Origin: JASFQI01 sp050115555
Lineage (GTDB): Bacteria; Desulfobacterota; DSM-4660; Desulfatiglandales; HGW-15
NCBI GenBank assembly: GCA_050115555.1
Contig: JASFQI010000068.1
Span: 1-18,211 of the forward strand
Direction: 5' to 3'
Length of the DNA stretch: 18,211 nucleotides
The position numbers and the translations under genes are program-made. Positions 1 to 6,160 of this stretch are shown one piece after another; position 1 is the stretch's first letter, and every line of letters starts with the position of its first letter. The notes below the pieces were generated by a model. It was given only the letters and a program-made list of their open reading frames with translations, was not told where the DNA came from and did no database searches.

Positions 1-199
1 TTCCGGGGAACTCGCGGATTTTCCGCACGTCTGTGGCTTCCAGCACCATGGCCTTGACAGGGCGTGCCGGTTCTTCCATCCGGGTGTCATCCGCCGACGG
101 ACTCGAGCACCCGGGCAGGACCATGGTGGCTAGGAAGGAGAAGCCCAAAAGCCTCCGAACGATGGCGATGCTCTGTTCAAACGGCCGTTTGCATCTCAT
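1..199 (-). CDS. RND efflux membrane-fusion (periplasmic adaptor) lipoprotein, 5' end only
   Basis: The first 66 codons are present and the gene runs off the left edge. The start ATG (197-199) follows a strong AGGAGG ribosome site. The N-terminus is basic, then hydrophobic (LLGFSFLATMVLPGC), ending in a lipobox LPGC with Cys at residue 31, so the product is predicted to be an inner-membrane-anchored periplasmic lipoprotein. After a short linker comes RPVKAMVLEATDVRKIREFPG, which matches the first beta strand of AcrA/MexA-type adaptors (typically RPVKxxxV...FPG). Such adaptors bridge an RND pump and an outer-membrane channel; the pump gene would be expected just beyond the edge. The gene begins 17 nt after the stop of the small gene at 217-561, so the two are probably cotranscribed from the sigma-54 promoter at 612-627. 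The substrate cannot be predicted. Confidence 0.75.
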   Translation of the reverse strand, partial: MRCKRPFEQSIAIVRRLLGFSFLATMVLPGCSSPSADDTRMEEPARPVKAMVLEATDVRKIREFPG

Positions 200-216
200 G
201 GATACGCCTCCTGTTT

Positions 217-561
217 CTAAATGCTCCCGGAACGAGGCAAACGCCGGGATTCAGCAGGATGTTTGCGTGCAAGCGTGAACAAGCAGATCTCATGGTTCCA
301 CACGCTGTGATGGATTTGTCCGAATTCGGAAAGCGCACTGGCTAACCGAATTCCCACGCGGCTTTTGCCCCCTGTCGGCATCGTGTCGTGCCAGCAAATG
401 AAAACCCCCAGGTCGTACGCCACGGTGTGGTTTGCAAAAACGGAAATCTGTTTCAATCCATCGGCTTCCGTCGCAAAGGAGGCCTCCCGGAGCCCGGCCA
501 GGACCTTTTCCCTGTCCCGCTGAGAATGGGAGCGCAACCGGATAAATTCGATCCAATCCAT
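217..561 (-). CDS. Small conserved-looking protein of unknown function, first gene of the efflux operon
   Basis: This 114-aa product has no signal peptide or membrane segment. I chose the ATG at 559-561 (MDWIEFIRLR) over an in-frame TTG eight codons upstream: the TTG has no ribosome site, while the ATG has a weak AGAAAG. The protein alternates beta-like stretches (WIEFIRLR, KQISVFANH, LGVFICWHD) with helices, and has a motif GIRLASALSEFGQIHHSVWNHE near residues 70-91. I recall small uncharacterised Desulfobacterota proteins with a similar G-x-R-L-A-x-A-L-x-E-F-G-x-x-x-H-S-V-W ending, but I cannot name a family. A ferredoxin-like alpha/beta fold is a guess. The tail after about residue 95 is basic and low-complexity and may not be conserved. 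It sits directly behind the sigma-54 promoter and 17 nt before the adaptor gene, so a role linked to the efflux system or its regulation is plausible. Confidence 0.55.
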   Translation of the reverse strand: MDWIEFIRLRSHSQRDREKVLAGLREASFATEADGLKQISVFANHTVAYDLGVFICWHDTMPTGGKSRVGIRLASALSEFGQIHHSVWNHEICLFTLARKHPAESRRLPRSGSI

Positions 562-611
562 GATGGCGTCTTTCTGTATGGGCAAAGGGTGTTGATGTCG
601 GCACTGGGTCC

Positions 612-627
612 TGCGAGAACAGTGCCA
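612..627 (-). promoter_or_regulatory. Sigma-54 (-24/-12) promoter of the left-edge efflux operon
   Basis: The minus strand reads TGGCAC-TGTTC-TCGCA. It has the invariant GG and GC separated by 10 nt and a perfect -24 TGGCAC; the only departure from the TGGCAC-N5-TTGCA consensus is TCGCA for TTGCA. Transcription would start near 600, leaving about 40 nt before the ATG at 561. A sigma-54 activator gene (now broken) lies divergently at 803-2431, the classic arrangement for such a promoter. Confidence 0.65.
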
Positions 628-718
628 GGGAATTCATCCTAATGTTTTAAGGGAGTTATGTGTGTAAGGGTCTCAGTATGCTGCTATATTTGGAAGTTCA
701 AGCTTTTTTATTTGGTGG

Positions 719-739
719 ATTTGGTATATTTTACCAAAT
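719..739. promoter_or_regulatory. Perfect palindrome, possible activator-binding site
   Basis: ATTTGGTA and TACCAAAT form perfect 8-bp arms around a 5-nt AT-only centre. Further ATTTGG half-sites lie on both sides (about 709 and 737). The centre is about 129 bp upstream of the predicted start of the sigma-54 promoter at 612-627, a normal distance for an upstream activator sequence, and about 70 bp before the activator's own start codon. It could serve both divergent genes. Confidence 0.45.
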
Positions 740-749
740 TTGGCAGTTT

Positions 750-767
750 CTGCCGGGTCTCCGGCAG
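750..767. repeat. Perfect 7-bp inverted repeat in the leader of the sigma-54 regulator gene
   Basis: CTGCCGG-GTCT-CCGGCAG forms a strong hairpin or dyad 35 nt before the regulator start codon. Its first half also pairs with the overlapping GGCAG at 742-746, so two alternative hairpins are possible. There is no T-run, so it is not a simple terminator. It could be a second operator half or a leader structure. Confidence 0.35.
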
Positions 768-802
768 AGTGCACAGGGCAGCCCCGATCTGAAAGGGAAG
801 GC

Positions 803-2431
803 ATGGTGACTGAAAACGAGTTTTTCCGGCAGACCACCCTGCGGATTTCCAGCAGCCTGAACATCGAAACCGCCATGAGACGATGCATGGCCTTTCTCTC
901 GCAGCATATCCCCGTTTCCGGAATGCTCTTCGGGGTGTATGATCCGGAGCGCAACGCCGGGAAGATCCTGGCTGCCATCTGGCCCCCGAACATGGCACGA
1001 CCGCCCGAGACCCTTCCTTTTCCGACGGCTTTTTGGAACTGGATGAAGGGAAAGTGGGCCGGAGAACCGGCTACCATGTTCATCAACGATTTGGAAAGGG
1101 AGGAAGGACCGACCTCTCAGATCCTTTTGAGCATGTTTCCTCCCGAGATCTCACTTCTGTTCATGGATTTGGAGCTGGAAGAGAAAAGGCTCGGAAACGT
1201 CGTTTTTTTCGCCGAGGGGAAACACCGGTATGAAGCCACGCATGCCCGCCTGCTCTCTCTGGTGCATGAGCCCTTTGCCATCGCTCTTTCCAATATCCTT
1301 CGGCACCAGGAAATCCTGCGGCTCAAAGACATGCTCGCCGACGACAATCGCTTTCTGAACCGCCAGATTATGGAGATGACCGGGGATACCATCATTGGTG
1401 CGGATTTCGGGCTTCGAGATGTGATGAAAATGGTCCACCAGGTAGCACCGCTTTCCAGCCCGGTCCTCCTCATGGGCGAGACCGGGTCGGGCAAAGAAGT
1501 CATTGCCAATGCCATCCACTTTTCATCGATACGCAGCAACAACCCCTATATCCGGGTCAACTGCGGCGCGATTCCGTAAGGCCTGATCGACAGTGAGCTT
1601 TTCGGCCACGAAAAGGGGGCCTTTACCGGTGCCATCTCCGAAAAAAAGGGTCGGTTCGAGCGGGCCCACACGGGAACCATCTTTCTCGACGAGGTGGGGG
1701 AACTCCCGCCCGCGGCGCAGGTTCGGCTCCTTCGAGTGCTCCAGCAGCGTGAGATCGAACGCGTGGGCGGAACCGAGCTTATTCCCGTGGATGTCCGCAT
1801 CATCAGCGCGACCCATCAAAATCTGGAGCGGATGGTGAGCGCCGGGGAGTTCCGGGAGGATTTGTGGTTCAGGCTCAACGTGTTTCCGATCATGATCCCG
1901 CCGCTTCGGCAGCGAATCGATGATATTCCGGCCCTGGTTCATCATTTCATGGAAAGAAAAGCGCGGGCGCTGAAAATTTGGGAGGTTCCGACCGTGCCCC
2001 AGGAGGAGATCGAACGGCTCCAGGCACACCACTGGCCGGGAAATGTGAGGGAGCTGGAAAACGTGGTGGAGCGGGCGCTGATTCAAAGCTAGGTCAGCGG
2101 GAACGAGGGCCGGATCCGTTTTACCGGGCTGCCGGAAGCGTCGTTTCAAGAAAACGACGGTTTTTCCGAAAAGCAGACCGGCGATATTGGGCGGCTCGAC
2201 GATGTGGTTGTCCGGCATATCCGAAAAGCCCTGGCCGCAACCGGCGGTAGGGTGGAAGGAACGGCCGGGGCGGCCAGGCTCCTCGGACTTCATCCCAGCA
2301 CCTTGAGGGGACGCATGAAAAAGCTCGGCATCCCCTACGGCCGTCACCTGAAAGCCTCGTCCCGAATCAGGGGCGCCAAAGGGGACGCCAGAAAGGAACC
2401 GCGCGTTCCCTGTTTGCCGTCCAGGCCGTGA
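803..2431 (+). pseudogene. Sigma-54-dependent GAF/AAA+/Fis transcriptional activator, interrupted by two in-frame stops
   Basis: One continuous frame of 543 codons reads as a complete enhancer-binding protein. An N-terminal GAF-like sensor covers roughly residues 10-175. The AAA+ domain has Walker A GETGSGKE (225-232), sigma-54 contact loop GAFTGA (272-277) and Walker B TIFLDEVGE. A C-terminal Fis-type helix-turn-helix contains AARLLGLHPSTLRGRMKKLG. The frame is broken by TAA at 1577-1579 (codon 259), exactly where this family has a conserved Glu (NCGAIP-E-GLIDSELFGHEKG), and by TAG at 2090-2092 (codon 430), just after the AAA+ domain. There is no frameshift. The start ATG at 803 follows GAAAGGGAAGG; an upstream TTG at 740 is less likely. 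A truncated 258-aa product would keep the GAF domain and Walker A but lack the sigma-54 loop and DNA binding. The likely former target is the divergent sigma-54 promoter at 612-627. Sequencing error is the main alternative. Confidence 0.85.
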
Positions 2432-2542
2432 CGGGCACTCGCGCCTTAAAACCGATAAGGCAGCCTGAAGGGAAGTGCCGCGGGTGGCCCGATGCCCGAG
2501 TACAGTCCATCCTAAGTCCCTGTAGCGGCATGCATCCGGAGC

Positions 2543-3259
2543 TCAGGATTCCGTTGTCGAGTTCCCCGTGTCTTTGGACGTCGGGGTGCAGACCCGGAGC
2601 ACGGATTCGGGCGACAGAAACAAGTCCCCGATCATGAGGCAGGGCTCTTCGTCCTTGTACGTGATCCCGGTTACGATGCCCGTTCCACACGACGATGTGG
2701 AAATGGACACCCCATCCTCAGTGGTTGCAATCACCTCGAATAGATAAACGCCGTCTTCCACCTTCTCCCCCGTGGAGTCTGTCCCGTCCCATTCGAGGTC
2801 GTGTTTTCCTGAGGATACGTCATTGAGATAGAGCCTTTTTATTTCCCCTCCTTCCCTGTCATAGATGACGATCTCCACGTCGCCTTGCTCCTCCAGGGAG
2901 TAGAATCCTTTAGGGTCGTTCCCGCCCTGTATGTTGATGATCCCCCCTTCCAACCATACCTCTTTTCCCAGGTATCCCAGGAGATCGCTACCCTGGACCT
3001 CGCTAAGCTGACTAGAGATCGTCTCCAGCAGGTCATTGGAGTTGTATTGCTGCTCCAGGGAGGAGATCTGTGTCAGCTGGCTCGTCATTTCGGATCCCTC
3101 CATGGGGTTGAGAGGATCCTGGTACTGGTATTGGGCCAGGAGAATGGTCAGGAAATCTTCCATAAGCAAGTCACTCTTAGCGGTCGTCGTGTCGGTGGAG
3201 GACGTATCGCCGTTCACGGCAGCAATGATACTGGATTGAATGCTGGTGATATCTGACAT
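2543..3259 (-). CDS. flgD: Flagellar hook-capping scaffold protein FlgD
   Basis: This 238-aa protein carries the FlgD N-terminal signature: DFLTILLAQYQYQDPLNPMEG (about residues 35-55), then SEMTSQLTQISSLEQ. The rest is a beta-rich region of the FlgD Tudor/FnIII type (VEIVIYDREGGEIKRLYL, HDLEWDGTDSTGEKVEDGVYLFEV). FlgD is exported by the flagellar type III system and caps the growing hook so that FlgE subunits can polymerise. A GGAGG site precedes the ATG. The length is normal. Unusually, no hook gene (flgE, fliK) adjoins it: upstream is a small proline-rich gene, downstream a regulator pseudogene. It probably depends on the sigma-54 promoter at 3676-3691, in keeping with the sigma-54 control of mid-class flagellar genes in many proteobacteria. 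It could be a second flgD copy in this genome. Confidence 0.9.
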   Translation of the reverse strand: MSDITSIQSSIIAAVNGDTSSTDTTTAKSDLLMEDFLTILLAQYQYQDPLNPMEGSEMTSQLTQISSLEQQYNSNDLLETISSQLSEVQGSDLLGYLGKEVWLEGGIINIQGGNDPKGFYSLEEQGDVEIVIYDREGGEIKRLYLNDVSSGKHDLEWDGTDSTGEKVEDGVYLFEVIATTEDGVSISTSSCGTGIVTGITYKDEEPCLMIGDLFLSPESVLRVCTPTSKDTGNSTTES

Positions 3260-3408
3260 GACTGTTTTCCTCCGTAGGCGAAGACGGGGTATGGATGAAA
3301 CTCCGTCGAGAATGCTTTACTCGCGTATGCATCATCCCGCCAAGGCCAGAATGCGGGAGATTCAATCACCGAGCAAAATGAATAGGAACTACCCTGCCGG
3401 GGAAAGGG

Positions 3409-3618
3409 TCAGGCTTCGGTCAGCAGGTTGGACAGAACTTCGTCACTGCCCTCACCCGAAAACCACGCATCCAGAACCTCCGAGGTCAGGTCCTCGGAGG
3501 ATCCCGGGATCACGGAGCCGTCCGCCCCATAGATCATGGGAGGGGGAGGCGGGGGAGGTATTCCTCCGATGAACATACTGTACACCATCTGGGTCATACT
3601 GACGCTATCAATATCCAT
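3409..3618 (-). CDS. Small polyproline protein of unknown function upstream of flgD
   Basis: The 69-aa product starts MDIDSVSMTQMVYSMFIGG, followed by seven consecutive prolines (IPPPPPPPM, about residues 20-28) and an acidic C-terminal half. It has no clear signal peptide or membrane segment. The start is well supported by AAAGGAGG seven nt upstream, and the predicted start of the sigma-54 promoter at 3676-3691 lies about 47 nt before it. The gap to flgD is 149 nt, so cotranscription is likely. I do not recognise a family. Being first in a flgD unit suggests a flagellar or flagellar-export role, but this is context only. Seven prolines in a row would make translation depend on elongation factor P. 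Confidence 0.6.
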   Translation of the reverse strand: MDIDSVSMTQMVYSMFIGGIPPPPPPPMIYGADGSVIPGSSEDLTSEVLDAWFSGEGSDEVLSNLLTEA

Positions 3619-3675
3619 GGGTTCCTCCTTTCTACCTCTCCTGTGCGGGGTATCGCCGATTACGCGGCCCTGAAA

Positions 3676-3691
3676 AGCAACGGCTATGCCA
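3676..3691 (-). promoter_or_regulatory. Sigma-54 (-24/-12) promoter upstream of the polyproline gene and flgD
   Basis: The minus strand reads TGGCAT-AGCCG-TTGCT followed by TTT. The invariant GG and GC are 10 nt apart and both boxes match the TGGCAY-N5-TTGCW consensus. Transcription would start near 3665, about 47 nt before the start codon at 3618. Sigma-54 control is common for hook and basal-body genes. Confidence 0.7.
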
Positions 3692-3819
3692 GCAGGGCGG
3701 TGAGAGAAGGAGGGAACACCCTTGGGAGGGGAAGGATACGTTACGATCGGATATCTTCTCCGTCCCGGTCAAGTAGAGTCACTGTGCGAACCGTCCAGGG
3801 CGGAGAGGAAGAGTGTGGA

Positions 3820-4029
3820 TCAGGCCCCGCCGGAAGGCCCCTTTTTGGACCGCCTGCGATCCTCCAGGACGTTCGGTGCGCGTTTCAGCAGGAGGGATTT
3901 CCAGTTTTTGATCTGATTCGGGTGAAGCCGGTAGGCCTCGGCCAGGGTCTTCACGTCCTTGTCTCCGTTGATCAGCTCTTTGACCACCTTTGCCTTGAAC
4001 GAACCGCTGTACGTCTTTCGCTTCTTCAT
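3820..4029 (-). mobile_element. Truncated IS3-family transposase OrfA remnant
   Basis: The start is the ATG in MKKRKTYSGSFKAKVV; an upstream in-frame GTG at 4050 is less likely. The 69-aa product has the helix-turn-helix of IS3-family OrfA proteins: KRKTYSGSFKAKVVKELINGDKDVKTLAEAYRLHPNQIKNWK in outline (F-K-A-K-V-V, L-A-x-x-Y-x-L-H-P-N-Q-I-x-x-W). A full OrfA is about 90-110 aa and continues into a leucine-zipper coiled coil. Here the frame leaves the family after RRRSKKG and stops, and no OrfB (integrase DDE domain) follows. It is therefore a decayed fragment, not an active element. The sequence just upstream (about 4040-4075) may be the element's terminal region, but no matching second terminus is visible. 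Confidence 0.7.
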
Positions 4030-4131
4030 GATGAGGTCCTGTGATGTCACCTAAATCAGCGTTGAAATTGGGCTCCTTTTTCCTTTTCCGAAGCAGGATC
4101 GCGTGGCTAACGTTTTGAAATTCGGTTCACT

Positions 4132-4150
4132 CTTCACAAGTCCTTCACAA
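4132..4150 (-). promoter_or_regulatory. Tandem CTTCACAA repeat, possible OmpR-family response-regulator site
   Basis: CTTCACAA occurs at 4132-4139 and 4143-4150, exactly 11 bp apart. On the minus strand this is GTGAAG-N5-GTGAAG, with a further GTGAAC at 4130-4125. The same GTGAAG-N5-GTGAAG occurs upstream of baeS (9683-9699). Helically phased direct repeats are typical of OmpR/PhoB-family binding. No intact gene lies downstream on the minus strand, only the IS remnant. Confidence 0.4.
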
Positions 4151-4220
4151 TTGGAATGAAAAAATTTCCCGGTGATTGGAAGATTCTTCCGGCTTTTCGC
4201 TGTCGCGGTTCACCTCCTTC

Positions 4221-5432
4221 CTACTCATGGCGAAGGGCGTCGATGGGATCCATACGGGCGGCCTGGCGTGCCGGGAAGTAACCGAAGACCACGCCCACGG
4301 CCCCGGAAAACAGGAAGGCCACGCTCATAATGCTGGGATTCGCGATGAACGGAACGCCCAGAAGACCGGCCCCGACCGCCGCAGCCCCTGTGCCCAGAGC
4401 AATGCCGAAGATCCCGCCGAAGGAGGAGAGCACCACGGCCTCCACGAGGAACTGAAGCAGGACCTCTCTTTCCAGGGCGCCGATGGCCAGTCGGGTGCCG
4501 ATCTCCCGGGTGCGTTCGGTGACGGAAACCAGCATGATATTCATGATCCCGATTCCACCCACGAGCAGGCTCACGGCGGCCACGGCCCCGAGGAGCGCCG
4601 TGAGCACGCGCGTCGTTCCCGTGAGGGTGCTCACGATCTCCTGCATGTCCCTCACGTGGAAGTCGTCCTCCTCGTTCAGGCCGATGCGCCGGCGCTCCCG
4701 GAGAAGACGCTCGATGTCCTTTTGGACCTTGGTTGTGGAAACGCCGTCCTTGGCCGAGACATAGATGGTCGAGACGTCCGTGTTGCCGGCGATCCGCCGC
4801 TGGAGCGTTCGCAGGGGAATCAGGACGATGTCGTCCTGGTCTGTTCCAAAGCCGGACTGACCTTTTTCCGCAAGCACGCCCACGACCTCGAAGGCGATTT
4901 TTCCAAGGCGAATGCGTTCACCTACCGGGTTCATCCCTCCGAAGAGCTCCTTTTTCACCGTCTCTCCAAGCATGCAAGCAGCGTGCCCGGCGTGCAGCTC
5001 CCTGGAGGTGAAAAGGCGGCCCGAGGCCAGGGACCAGTTGCGCGTCTTCAAGAAGTCGTTCATGGTGCCTGTGACCGAGGTGGACCAGTTCTGGTTCCCG
5101 TATATGGCCTGGCTGGCGGCATTCGATGCAGGCGCGACCGCAGCCAATCCTGCAACCTCCCGGGCGATGGCCTCTGCATCGTCCTCCTCGAACGGCTTCG
5201 CGCTCCCCCGGGCCCCGCCGGGACCGCGATGGCCCTGTCCGGGGCGCACGTGAAGAAGGTTGGTGCCCAGCTTGCTGATGTCCTCGGTGACCTGGGCCGT
5301 GGCCCCCCCTCCCAGGGTGACCATGGTGATCACCGCGGCCACGCCAATGACGATTCCCAGAATGGTCAGCGTGGATCGCAGCACGTTACGTCGAATCTCC
5401 CGCTGGGCCAGCTTGAAGGTTTCCCAGAACAT
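4221..5432 (-). CDS. MacB/FtsX-type ABC transporter permease
   Basis: The 403-aa protein has the MacB permease layout. TM1 is near residues 17-42 (LRSTLTILGIVIGVAAVITMV). A large periplasmic domain (about 45-270) follows, then three C-terminal membrane segments starting near 276 (LTALLGAVAAVSLLVGGIGI), 325 and 368. The family hallmarks GGIGIMNIMLVSVTERTREIG and the terminal PARQAARMDPIDALRHE are present. These mechanotransmission permeases do not carry substrate through the membrane; they drive an adaptor-outer-membrane channel that expels periplasmic substrates such as peptides, macrolides or lipids. It is last in the five-gene operon, 8 nt after the ATPase gene, so ATPase and permease, which are fused in E. 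coli MacB, are separate here. A LolC/E-like lipoprotein role is possible but less likely with an adaptor and outer-membrane factor beside it. Confidence 0.88.
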   Translation of the reverse strand: MFWETFKLAQREIRRNVLRSTLTILGIVIGVAAVITMVTLGGGATAQVTEDISKLGTNLLHVRPGQGHRGPGGARGSAKPFEEDDAEAIAREVAGLAAVAPASNAASQAIYGNQNWSTSVTGTMNDFLKTRNWSLASGRLFTSRELHAGHAACMLGETVKKELFGGMNPVGERIRLGKIAFEVVGVLAEKGQSGFGTDQDDIVLIPLRTLQRRIAGNTDVSTIYVSAKDGVSTTKVQKDIERLLRERRRIGLNEEDDFHVRDMQEIVSTLTGTTRVLTALLGAVAAVSLLVGGIGIMNIMLVSVTERTREIGTRLAIGALEREVLLQFLVEAVVLSSFGGIFGIALGTGAAAVGAGLLGVPFIANPSIMSVAFLFSGAVGVVFGYFPARQAARMDPIDALRHE

Positions 5433-5440
5433 GATGACCT

Positions 5441-6160
5441 CTACTCCCGGTTCAGACCGTTTTCGATCATGCCGTCCCTGAAGTCCACGCGCCGGCGCGC
5501 AAAATCGGCCATGTCCGGCTCGTGGGTGACCATGACCACGGTGATGTCGCGCTCCGTATTGAGGCGGCAGAGCAGCTCCATGATTTCGCGGCTTCGGACC
5601 GAGTCCAGATTGCCCGTGGGCTCATCCGCGAGGAGCAATGAAGGATCGCTCACCATGGCCCGGGCAATAGCCACCCGCTGCTGCTGCCCTCCGGAGAGCT
5701 CCGCCGGAGTGTGTCCCTGCCAGTCCTCCAGGCCTACGTCCGTGAGGGCCCTCAGCGCGGCCTCTTTTCGTTGCCGGGGAGGGACGCCCCGGTAAATCAA
5801 GGGCAGCTCAACGTTCTCCAGTGCCGAGGTCCGATTGAGCAGGTTGTATCCCTGAAACACAAACCCCAGATAATGGCGCCGGATCAGGGCGCGCTGGTCC
5901 CGGGTGAGGCCGCTCACCTCCACGCCCGCAAAGCGATAGCTTCCGTCTGTGGGCGTGTCCAGGCAGCCGAGGATGTTCATACACGTGGATTTGCCGGAAC
6001 CGCTGGGACCCATGACGGCCACGAACTCACCCCGGTCGATGTGAAGGTTCACCCCGCGGAGTGCATGCATGGCCGCCCGGCCGTGGCCGTAGACCTTGGT
6101 GACTCCCTCCAGCTCCACGACCGGCGGCTCGGGTCCCGGCTTGCCGGAGGTTGCGGTCAT
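5441..6160 (-). CDS. ABC transporter ATP-binding protein, MacB/LolD type
   Basis: The 239-aa ATPase is complete: Walker A GPSGSGKS (51-58), Q-loop Q103 (VFQGYNLL), signature LSGGQQQR (155-162), Walker B LLLADEP with catalytic Glu180, D-loop GNLD and switch His213 (VTHEPDMA). It belongs to the LolD/MacB-N branch: GEFVAVMGPSGSGKST and LGFVFQGYNLL are typical of it. It powers the permease encoded 8 nt downstream. Its ATG overlaps the adaptor stop by 4 nt (ATGA), with an AGGAGG site inside the end of the adaptor gene, indicating translational coupling. Confidence 0.92.
   Translation of the reverse strand: MTATSGKPGPEPPVVELEGVTKVYGHGRAAMHALRGVNLHIDRGEFVAVMGPSGSGKSTCMNILGCLDTPTDGSYRFAGVEVSGLTRDQRALIRRHYLGFVFQGYNLLNRTSALENVELPLIYRGVPPRQRKEAALRALTDVGLEDWQGHTPAELSGGQQQRVAIARAMVSDPSLLLADEPTGNLDSVRSREIMELLCRLNTERDITVVMVTHEPDMADFARRRVDFRDGMIENGLNRE

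Noticed and set aside
740..802. TTG start of the regulator at 740
   Set aside because: It would place the start inside the palindrome/hairpin region with no ribosome site; the ATG at 803 has a good purine-rich site and the protein similarity begins there.
1577..2092. Stop-codon recoding (selenocysteine or pyrrolysine) in the sigma-54 regulator
   Set aside because: One stop is TAA, which is not recoded that way, and the first replaces a conserved Glu rather than Cys or Lys. A mutation or sequencing error is simpler.
4161..4200. Rho-independent terminator of the exporter operon
   Set aside because: The dyad GGAAGA-T-TCTTCC (4178-4190) has almost no loop, and the T-run on the minus strand is about nine nt away from the stem.
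4176..5795. Long plus-strand open frame (539 codons)
   Set aside because: It is antisense to the MacB-type permease and ATPase genes, has a low-complexity His/Asp/Gly-rich translation and no ribosome site.
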